A stretch of 12,522 bases of DNA, from contig JAHFAU010000044.1 of the NCBI GenBank assembly GCA_023250385.1, positions 1 to 12,522 on the forward strand. The letters run 5' to 3'. A program made the translations under genes and the position numbers. The first letter of the stretch is position 1. Each line of letters begins with the position of its first letter. Origin of the DNA: Anaerolineales bacterium. GTDB lineage: Bacteria; Chloroflexota; Anaerolineae; Anaerolineales; E44-bin32. The notes beneath the pieces are model-generated. The model saw only the letters and a program-made list of their open reading frames with translations, was not told where the DNA came from and did no database searches. Positions 7,291 through 12,522 of the stretch are shown one piece after another.

Positions 7291-9423
7291 TCACGCGACC
7301 GGCGGAGTCGGCGTCTTCGTCGGGGTTCCGCCCGACGGGGTTGGCGAGGGAGTGATCGTTCCGGGGGTTGGCGAGATGCTGGCGCTCGGCGTGCGGGTGG
7401 GTGTGGGCGTCCGACTCGGGGTTGGGGTTCGGCTGGGAGTCGGAGTCCGGCTCGGAGTTGGAGTGACGGTGGGAGTCGGAGTGATAGTGTGAGTCGGAGT
7501 GAGGCTGGGGATTGGGGTCGAGCTGGGAGTCGGAGTGACGGTAACGGTCACACTGATTGTCGGACTCGCCGTCGGCGAGGCAGATACGCTCACGGTTGGG
7601 ACCGCGGTCGGGACTTCCCCGGTCAGGACCAGCAGCCTTTGTTCGGCCAGGGTACGAATCTCGGGGTCTGGCATCTGCAGCTCCAAGATATAGCGGTAGT
7701 TTTGAATTGCATAGTCAAGCAAATCCGGAGCAGCCTCCGACACTCGAGCCCGAAGTGCATACCCACGGGACGTGTCTCGCTCACGAATCTCCTGGCGCTG
7801 GTTCTGGGAGGCCAGGTCAATCGCGGTGTTGGCGTTCTCCAACGCTTGTTGGTATTCGCCCAAAAAGTAGTAGGAGTTCGCGAAACCGAGGAACAGCTCC
7901 ACCGTCTCTGGCCCAAATCGCCGCGCATCGCCGAAATCGCTAAATCCGGTTTCGTATGCCCCAACCCGGAGGTTGAGCCAGCCGCGGGCCAGGTAGGCAG
8001 GCGCATACCGGTCGTTCAGGCTCAGAGCCCGGTCTAGCGAGAAGGCGGCCGCGGGAAGGTCGCCGATTTCCAGCTGCGCCCGACCGAGGTCGGTCCAGCC
8101 GCGGTAATCATCCCCCCGGTATGCCACGTAGGTCAACAGCGGATCGATGGCCAGCGGGTACTGCTCGAGCCAGACCAGCGCCCGCCCGAGCATAAGGTAG
8201 CCGTCCAGGAGCGTGTGGTCGGCAGCGCTCCCTTCGATTGCGTTCTCGAGTGCCAGGTCGACCTCATCGCGATTGAACTGGGCCTCGCTCAGCAGAATGT
8301 ACAGCGCAGGTTCGCGGACCCCTCCATCAACAGCCTCCTGTAAGACCTCCTCCATCGTCTTCCAGAGGCGCACCCGCCGCAGGAAATCTGCTTGCGCCGC
8401 ATAAGCGGGGGAGAAGTTGGGATCGACTTCGAACGCCTTCGCATAGTCGGTCGGCAGGTCCTCCGCCTTCAGGTCCTGTGTTGGACCGATCCGCAGCAGA
8501 GTACGCTGCAGCAAGGCGTGCCCGCGCCCCAGGTAGGCCGGCGCGAATTGGGGATCCAGCAGGATCGCCCGATCGTAGGAGGCGATGGCCTGCCCGAGCA
8601 AGCTGCCGGCCTCCGACCCCGTTCCGGCCGCGGCCAGCATGCGGAGCGCTTCGGCCTTGAAATAATGAACATCCGGAAGGGCATCGTCCAGTTCGATCAC
8701 CTGATCAAGGAACGTCACCGCGTCAGCGAGATCGCCGCGGGTCAGCGCCGAGACGCCCGACGAATAGGCTTCATAGATTGGATGGGGAGTCAGCCCGTAG
8801 ATCGGAGTCGGGGTCGGGGTTTGCGGAACGAAGAAGAGGATGGGAGTGAGAGCCAGCTCGGTCGGGATCGCGGTCCGGATAATGCTGATCGAAGGAGGGA
8901 CAGGGGTGGTCGTGGCGGTTGGGATGGGAGAGGTCGCGCTGGCCGCGGCGCCCTCCGGCGGCAGCGTCGGCGCCCGAGCAAGCCCTCGCGGCCGGCTTAC
9001 AAAGGCAATGACTCCGGCGCCAAGCAGCCCCACTGCGACAACCCCCGCGAAACCGGTTGCGATGAAGCGCCAATTCAGACGCAGCGCTCGACCAACCGTC
9101 GGCCCGCCGGCGACGGAGGAGGGGACCTGTCGGCGCTGGATCTTGACTGCCGAGGCGAGCTCCGATTCCAGAGGGGGTCTGGCCCCCAGAATCGTCAAGC
9201 CTCTTAGCACTGCCCGATTGGTGGGGTCGAGTTTTAATGCAGATTCCAGGCAGTAGATCTTCTCCCGCTTGGTGTCGACAGCCGAACTCATCCAGATCCA
9301 ATACTCTACAATCCCCGAGTCTGCCTTGAGCAGGCGGGTCAACAGGCTTCTGGCCCGCACCCGATTGCCGGAACGGGCGGCGGCGATGGCCTGAGTCAGC
9401 ATGCTGTCGTTGGATTGATCCAT
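7291..9423 (-). CDS. Membrane-anchored TPR-repeat protein with long Thr/Pro/Ser-rich C-terminal tail
   Basis: This 710-residue protein begins with a short helical-repeat region (residues 8-80, including YCLESALKLDPTNRAVLRG). One hydrophobic segment at about 119-143 follows (IATGFAGVVAVGLLGAGVIAF), flanked by Arg residues, and then a Pro/Thr linker (150-215). Residues 215-600 carry repeated TPR signatures such as AIASYDRAILLDPQFAPAYLGRGHAL and FSLDRALSLNDRYAPAYLARGW. From 605 to the end it is nearly all Thr, Pro and Ser, with PTPSRT units. The topology suggests a cytoplasmic N-terminus and an extracellular TPR scaffold whose tail reaches into or through the wall; the orientation is inferred. 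TPR domains bind other proteins, so an assembly or scaffolding role is likely, but no partner can be named. It is divergent from the LysM lipoprotein gene, 87 bp away. The ATG at 9423 opens the conserved N-terminal helix; a second Met at residue 8 is possible. No Shine-Dalgarno is seen. Confidence 0.85.
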   Translation of the reverse strand: MDQSNDSMLTQAIAAARSGNRVRARSLLTRLLKADSGIVEYWIWMSSAVDTKREKIYCLESALKLDPTNRAVLRGLTILGARPPLESELASAVKIQRRQVPSSVAGGPTVGRALRLNWRFIATGFAGVVAVGLLGAGVIAFVSRPRGLARAPTLPPEGAAASATSPIPTATTTPVPPSISIIRTAIPTELALTPILFFVPQTPTPTPIYGLTPHPIYEAYSSGVSALTRGDLADAVTFLDQVIELDDALPDVHYFKAEALRMLAAAGTGSEAGSLLGQAIASYDRAILLDPQFAPAYLGRGHALLQRTLLRIGPTQDLKAEDLPTDYAKAFEVDPNFSPAYAAQADFLRRVRLWKTMEEVLQEAVDGGVREPALYILLSEAQFNRDEVDLALENAIEGSAADHTLLDGYLMLGRALVWLEQYPLAIDPLLTYVAYRGDDYRGWTDLGRAQLEIGDLPAAAFSLDRALSLNDRYAPAYLARGWLNLRVGAYETGFSDFGDARRFGPETVELFLGFANSYYFLGEYQQALENANTAIDLASQNQRQEIRERDTSRGYALRARVSEAAPDLLDYAIQNYRYILELQMPDPEIRTLAEQRLLVLTGEVPTAVPTVSVSASPTASPTISVTVTVTPTPSSTPIPSLTPTHTITPTPTVTPTPSRTPTPSRTPTPSRTPTPTRTPSASISPTPGTITPSPTPSGGTPTKTPTPPVA
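7385..7611 (-). repeat. Degenerate tandem repeat encoding the Thr/Pro/Ser tail
   Basis: Codons for residues about 605-680 of the TPR protein form degenerate short tandem repeats. The clearest are three adjacent 18-bp units at 7412-7429, 7430-7447 and 7448-7465, each encoding a TPTPSR-like hexapeptide. The plus strand here is G-rich, with a run of GGG tracts at 7395-7420 that could fold as a G-quadruplex. Such tracts tend to change length by replication slippage. Confidence 0.75.
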
Positions 9424-9441
9424 GAGAGCTGAAGGAGCCGA

Positions 9442-9450
9442 AGTCTAGCA
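9442..9450 (-). promoter_or_regulatory. Possible extended -10 element for the TPR gene
   Basis: On the minus strand TGCTAGACT, an extended -10 with four of six consensus bases, ends 18 bases before the ATG at 9423. No -35 box is convincing. The match is weaker than those on the plus strand, so this is tentative. Confidence 0.3.
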
Positions 9451-9490
9451 TAGCGGTATGGCCGGCACAACGCGACCGCGGTACGCCCCT

Positions 9491-9499
9491 TGCTATAAT
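9491..9499 (+). promoter_or_regulatory. Extended -10 promoter of the LysM lipoprotein gene
   Basis: TGCTATAAT is a perfect -10 hexamer with the TGn extension; no TTGACA-like -35 is found at the usual spacing. The ATG at 9511 is only 11 bases after the hexamer, so the transcript should begin about five bases before the start codon and carry no Shine-Dalgarno. Confidence 0.7.
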
Positions 9500-9510
9500 C
9501 CTCCCCCGGC

Positions 9511-10461
9511 ATGTCTCGAACTCCGTTGGCGGTTTGCTGGCTCTTGTTGAGTGGCTGCGTGCCGCTGGTCAGTTCGGCGACCGCCCAGCCGACTCAAACC
9601 CTCGTTCCTCGCCTAGGCGAGCAGAACACCGCCACCCAACTGGCGCCTGCGACAGTGAGCGTAGTCGAGACGGCGGGGCCCACACCCACGCCGTTTTCCC
9701 ACGTCATCGTTGAAGGAGACACTCTTTTGGCGATCGCTCTGAAATATGGGGTCGAGCTGAATGACCTGCTGCTGGCCAATCCTGGGCTCAACCCGCGCTT
9801 CCTGACCGTCGGAACCACGCTGGTGGTGCCGATCAGGGGGGCGCAAGGGCCCGTCCCGACGGCAACCCCGCGGCCGGTTGGGTTGTCATCCGTGAGCTGC
9901 TATCCGGCCGTGTCAGAGGAGCTTTGGTGCCTCTTGAGTGCTGGCCTGGCGGAAGGACCGCCAATCGAGGGGCTGGTCGGGCTGGTAAGCCTGGTCGACG
10001 GAAATGGGCGCCCGCTGCGGACGGAGCCGGCCTTCAGCCCGCTCAATCTCCTGGTTCCAGGTTCGGAGCTGCCGCTGATTGCCTATTTCGCTCCGCCCGT
10101 ACCCGAATTCGCCGCAGCCGTGGCGACGATCATCAGCGCCGTCTCTGCGGGGAATCCTGCTGAGCGCTACCTGGCCGTACAACTCTCCGAAGTTGAATCC
10201 AGTATCTCGGCGGACGGACGGCTGGGAACAGTGCAAGGGACCCTGGCGCTCGAACCCTCCGCGGATGAGGCGCCGGAGTGGATTCGGGTGGTAGCAGTGG
10301 GGCTGGACGCTGGCGGGCACATCGTTGGTTTCACAACCTTCGATCCGAGCGTGGACGGTGACTTCGGCCACGGCGTGCCTTTCCAAATTGAGGTCGCCAG
10401 CCTCGGGCCGCCGCTCGCGCGCTTCAGCTTGCTCACCGAGGCGCGGCTCGCCGGATCCTGA
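9511..10461 (+). CDS. LysM-domain lipoprotein with FxLYD-like C-terminal domains
   Basis: This 316-residue exported protein has a short signal peptide ending in a lipobox-like LSGC (Cys16). A Thr/Pro linker follows to about residue 62. A LysM domain then spans 64-107, starting HVIVEGDTLLAIALKYGVEL and ending VGTTLVVP; LysM binds peptidoglycan N-acetylglucosamine chains. A second Pro/Thr linker (112-123) leads to about 190 residues of beta-rich sequence with two segments resembling FxLYD-type Ig-like domains (for example VRVVAVGLDAGGHIVGFTTF-like strands near 250-275). That assignment is inference. Cys130 and Cys140 could form a disulfide outside the cell. The likely role is a wall-attached lipoprotein on the membrane surface; the target is unknown. 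The ATG is fixed by the promoter, because the -10 box lies 11 bases upstream. It is divergently placed relative to the TPR membrane protein, which shares the Thr/Pro-linker style, so both may be envelope parts. Confidence 0.85.
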   Translation: MSRTPLAVCWLLLSGCVPLVSSATAQPTQTLVPRLGEQNTATQLAPATVSVVETAGPTPTPFSHVIVEGDTLLAIALKYGVELNDLLLANPGLNPRFLTVGTTLVVPIRGAQGPVPTATPRPVGLSSVSCYPAVSEELWCLLSAGLAEGPPIEGLVGLVSLVDGNGRPLRTEPAFSPLNLLVPGSELPLIAYFAPPVPEFAAAVATIISAVSAGNPAERYLAVQLSEVESSISADGRLGTVQGTLALEPSADEAPEWIRVVAVGLDAGGHIVGFTTFDPSVDGDFGHGVPFQIEVASLGPPLARFSLLTEARLAGS

Positions 10462-10491
10462 GCAGCCGCGATGGGCCGCAGCCTGCCTCGA

Positions 10492-10500
10492 TGCTATAAT
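10492..10500 (+). promoter_or_regulatory. Extended -10 promoter of tRNA-Ser
   Basis: TGCTATAAT, identical to the extended -10 of the LysM gene, ends 23 bases before the mature tRNA 5' end. This predicts a 5' leader of about 17 bases to be removed by RNase P. No convincing -35 box is present. Confidence 0.7.
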
Positions 10501-10523
10501 CGTCCGCCCCCTAAGAATTCATC

Positions 10524-10610
10524 GGAGAGGTAGCGTAGTCTGGCCTAACGCGCGCGCCTGGAGAGCGCGTGAGCCGAAAGGCTCCGTGGGTTCGAATCCC
10601 ACCCTCTCCG
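10524..10610 (+). tRNA. tRNA-Ser, anticodon GGA
   Basis: The 87-base sequence folds completely as a class II tRNA. The acceptor GGAGAGG (10524-10530) pairs with CCTCTCC (10603-10609), with discriminator G at 10610. The D stem is GCG/CGC; the anticodon stem CGCGC/GCGCG encloses the loop CTGGAGA with anticodon GGA, reading UCC and UCU. The long variable arm is GAGCC-GAAA-GGCTC, as expected for serine. The T arm is GTGGG-TTCGAAT-CCCAC. The 3' CCA is not encoded (CCT follows), so it must be added after transcription. Confidence 0.96.
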
Positions 10611-10692
10611 CCTTCCGGCGCGGCGCCGACCACTGCCCCGTGCCAAGAACTCCCATGGCCTGAGTCCTGAAAAGCTGATCCGAAGCCTCGGC

Positions 10693-10701
10693 TGGTATAC
10701 T
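10693..10701 (+). promoter_or_regulatory. Extended -10 promoter of the DUF348-G5-3D gene and rsmA
   Basis: TGGTATACT is an extended -10 with five of six hexamer matches and no recognisable -35. The ATG at 10710 is eight bases past the hexamer, so transcription should start at or within about two bases of the start codon, giving a leaderless mRNA. Since rsmA overlaps the following stop, this promoter probably drives both genes. Confidence 0.65.
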
Positions 10702-10709
10702 GCCGCCGC

Positions 10710-12113
10710 ATGAATCAGCGCGGGAAACGCTGGCCGTGGCACTCCGGATTGCTCGTCCTGGCCATCGCTGGCCTCGGGTTGCTCTACCGCGGAACGGCCA
10801 GGCCGGTCCATTTGATCGTAAATCGAGAAGCCGAGACGATCCTGACCCACGCCCGCCGGGTCGAGGATGTCCTTTGGGAGGCTGGATATCAGCCTGCGGC
10901 TCAGGATCGAGTGGATCCATCCAAGACAACTAGGCTCAGCTGGAGTGGAGAGAGGATTCCAGTTTTGCGGCTTGATCGCGCAATTCCGATCCTGGTCGAG
11001 GCCAACGGGTCGCAGCGGGTAGTAATCGCGGCCAGCGAAGATCCGGCCGATGTGCTGCTGCTCGCCGGTGAAATGCTGTTCGTTGGAGACCGGCTGCAGG
11101 TCAATGGGCTGCCGCAGCTCTCCACCTTCGGCCAAGTTCGACCAGAACACATTGCGTTAAGGAGCGCACTTTCGACCCGACTCGAGGAGGGCGGGAGGAG
11201 CCGCACGATCTTCTCGGCCGCCCCCACCCTCGGGCAAGCACTCTGGGAAGCTGGAATCAGGCTCTATGAAGGGGATCGACTCAGTCCCGCCCCAGAGACG
11301 ATCCTGGATCGCCCCCTGACAGCTGCGCTGACCCGCGCCCGGCTCTACCACATAAGCATCGGGGACACCGTCGTGGTAGGGCGCAGCGCCGCGGCGACTG
11401 TTGGCCAAGCCCTGAGCGATGTCGGGACTCCGCTCGGCGGGCTGGATTATTCAGTCCCAGGATCGGCTGAAGCGCTCCCTGGCGACGGCCAGATCCGGCT
11501 GGTCCGAGTTACCGAACAAGTGCAACTGGAGCAGCGCCCGCTTCCCTTCGCGACCCTCTACCAACCGCTCGACACTTTGGAGATCGACCAGCGGCAATTC
11601 GTCCAGGCCGGGACCTACGGTGTGGTGGCCGAGCAAATCCGGGTGCGATTGGAGGATGGCCTTGAAGTGAGCCGTGCGGTTGAGGCGCAATGGGTGGCCC
11701 AGGTACCGGCGGACGAGATTGTTGGCTACGGAACCCAGATCGTGGTGCGGTCTTTCGCCAGTCCCGACGGCCAACTTGATTACTGGCGAGCCGTCCAGAT
11801 GTATGCGACCTCTTATTCAGCCTCGAGGGCCGGCATCCCGGCGGGCCATCCCTGGTTTGGGATCACTGCCTCGGGGAAACCTCTGACCAAGGGGCTGGTC
11901 GCGATCGACCGCAGCCTGATCCCATTCGGTACTCGAATGTATGTGCCAGGGTATGGCTTCGCCGAAGCGGCCGACACCGGCGGAGGCGTGCGAGGACGTT
12001 GGATCGATCTCGGCTACGATGACGACAACTACGTGCCTTGGCACCAGTATGTGACGGTCTACTTCCTCACCCCGACTCCGCCCCCCACCTCGATCGTATA
12101 CATCTTTCCGTAG
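10710..12113 (+). CDS. YabE-like cell-wall protein: DUF348 repeats, G5 domain and C-terminal 3D domain
   Basis: This 467-residue protein starts with a basic N-terminus and one hydrophobic helix (about 12-26), an anchor or signal. DUF348-like ubiquitin-fold repeats follow: the clearest at 32-71 (HLIVNREAETILTHARRVED), then 89-135 and more divergent copies at about 145-195 and 203-250. A G5 domain spans about 262-345 (QAGTYGVVAEQIRVRLEDGL, VGYGTQIV). The 3D domain occupies 363-453: ATSYSAS, GLVAIDRSLIPFGTRMYVPGYGF, ADTGG, IDLGY. All three signature aspartates are present (Asp400, Asp422, Asp433). Proteins of this design (YabE; the 3D fold resembles lytic transglycosylase MltA) act on peptidoglycan outside the cell during growth or reactivation. 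The exact bond cut is not shown by sequence. Its stop overlaps the rsmA start by one base. In Bacillus subtilis yabE also precedes ksgA, but with rnmV between; rnmV is absent here. The ATG eight bases after the -10 box supports this start. Confidence 0.9.
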   Translation: MNQRGKRWPWHSGLLVLAIAGLGLLYRGTARPVHLIVNREAETILTHARRVEDVLWEAGYQPAAQDRVDPSKTTRLSWSGERIPVLRLDRAIPILVEANGSQRVVIAASEDPADVLLLAGEMLFVGDRLQVNGLPQLSTFGQVRPEHIALRSALSTRLEEGGRSRTIFSAAPTLGQALWEAGIRLYEGDRLSPAPETILDRPLTAALTRARLYHISIGDTVVVGRSAAATVGQALSDVGTPLGGLDYSVPGSAEALPGDGQIRLVRVTEQVQLEQRPLPFATLYQPLDTLEIDQRQFVQAGTYGVVAEQIRVRLEDGLEVSRAVEAQWVAQVPADEIVGYGTQIVVRSFASPDGQLDYWRAVQMYATSYSASRAGIPAGHPWFGITASGKPLTKGLVAIDRSLIPFGTRMYVPGYGFAEAADTGGGVRGRWIDLGYDDDNYVPWHQYVTVYFLTPTPPPTSIVYIFP

Positions 12114-12522
12114 TGCAGCCTGATTTTGACGCCCGCCGGCTGCTCCGAAGGCACTCGGTCCGGCCGCTCAAGCGACTCGGCCAGCATTTCTTGGTCGACC
12201 GGCGTGCTCTCCATCAGGTCGTCGCGGCGGCCGAGCTCGGCGGAACTGAGACGGTGCTGGAGGTGGGCGCTGGCCTCGGATCGTTGACCCGGGCCTTAGC
12301 GGTCGCTGCGCGCCGAGTGATCGCAGTAGAGCTCGACCCGCGGCTGCTCCCACCCCTGCGCGAAGTGCTCCAGGAGCTGGAGGCGGTCGAAATCGTGATC
12401 GGGGATATCCTCGCGCTGGACTTGAAATCGACCGTCGGGGAAAAACCTTACCTGGTTGTTGCGAACATCCCCTACAACATCACTTCCAGCCTGATCCGCC
12501 ACCTCCTTGAATCGGAATTCGC
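12113..12522 (+). CDS. rsmA: 16S rRNA (adenine1518-N6/adenine1519-N6)-dimethyltransferase, 3' end cut by window edge
   Basis: RsmA (KsgA) uses S-adenosylmethionine to dimethylate two adjacent adenines in the 3'-terminal hairpin of 16S rRNA, a late step of 30S subunit assembly in the cytoplasm. The visible 136 residues, about half of the usual length, contain the family N-terminus KRLGQHFLVD (20-29), SAM motif I VLEVGAGLGSLT (48-59), the acidic ribose-contact VIAVELD (69-75), Asp98 in IGDIL, and the catalytic NIPY (118-121) followed by NITSSLIRHLL. The start is GTG at 12113, whose G is the last base of the preceding TAG stop. No Shine-Dalgarno or alternative ATG is available before the conserved motif, so translation is probably coupled to the DUF348-G5-3D gene. 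The C-terminal domain lies outside the window. Confidence 0.95.
   Translation, partial: MQPDFDARRLLRRHSVRPLKRLGQHFLVDRRALHQVVAAAELGGTETVLEVGAGLGSLTRALAVAARRVIAVELDPRLLPPLREVLQELEAVEIVIGDILALDLKSTVGEKPYLVVANIPYNITSSLIRHLLESEF

Noticed and set aside
7385..7611. CRISPR-like or intergenic tandem repeat
   Set aside because: The repeats are in frame inside the TPR gene and encode a Thr/Pro/Ser tail; there are no spacers of constant length.
10524..10610. tRNA as an integration site for a mobile element
   Set aside because: No integrase gene or direct repeat of the tRNA 3' end is found in the window, and both flanks look like ordinary chromosomal genes.
10614..10640. GC-rich inverted segment after the tRNA as a terminator
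   Set aside because: The GGCGC/GCGCC parts overlap too closely to form a proper loop, and no T-run follows.

Overview
The window is GC-rich bacterial chromosome with no sign of phage, transposon, CRISPR or conjugative genes. The best guess at lineage is Chloroflexota (Anaerolineae-like). This rests on gene style: Thr-Pro linkers, a TPR protein with one membrane helix and a long Thr/Pro/Ser tail, LysM lipoproteins with Pro/Thr linkers, and a DUF348-G5-3D wall protein next to rsmA. It is an inference, not a proven assignment.

Left part (1-7192, minus strand): a tightly packed DNA-end-processing operon. Transcription runs leftward through a possible 34-codon upstream ORF (7073-7177), a 300-residue RecB/Cas4-type PD-(D/E)XK nuclease with four cluster-type cysteines (6174-7076), an AddB-like helicase/nuclease subunit (3077-6193), and an AddA-like UvrD-family helicase/nuclease that runs off the left edge (1-3071). 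Junctions are an ATGA overlap, a 20-bp overlap and a 5-bp gap, so the proteins are probably made together. The expected job is ATP-dependent resection of double-strand breaks, as in AddAB/RecBCD. The extra stand-alone nuclease is the unusual part.

Middle (7193-9510): a roughly 100-bp gap with small inverted repeats, then a minus-strand gene for a membrane-anchored TPR protein (7291-9423). Its C-terminal tail is encoded by degenerate 18-bp tandem repeats and is G-rich on the plus strand. An 87-bp divergent promoter region separates it from the rightward genes.

Right part (9511-12522, plus strand): a LysM lipoprotein (9511-10461), tRNA-Ser(GGA) (10524-10610), a membrane-anchored DUF348-G5-3D cell-wall protein resembling YabE (10710-12113), and the start of rsmA/ksgA (12113 to the right edge). 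The last two overlap by one base (TAGTG). Three rightward units carry a clear extended -10 promoter (TGnTATAAT-like) without a recognisable -35. For the two protein genes the start codon lies only 8-11 bases after the -10 box, which predicts leaderless or nearly leaderless mRNAs.

Nothing proves a new defence system. The strongest lead is the three-component nuclease/helicase operon.
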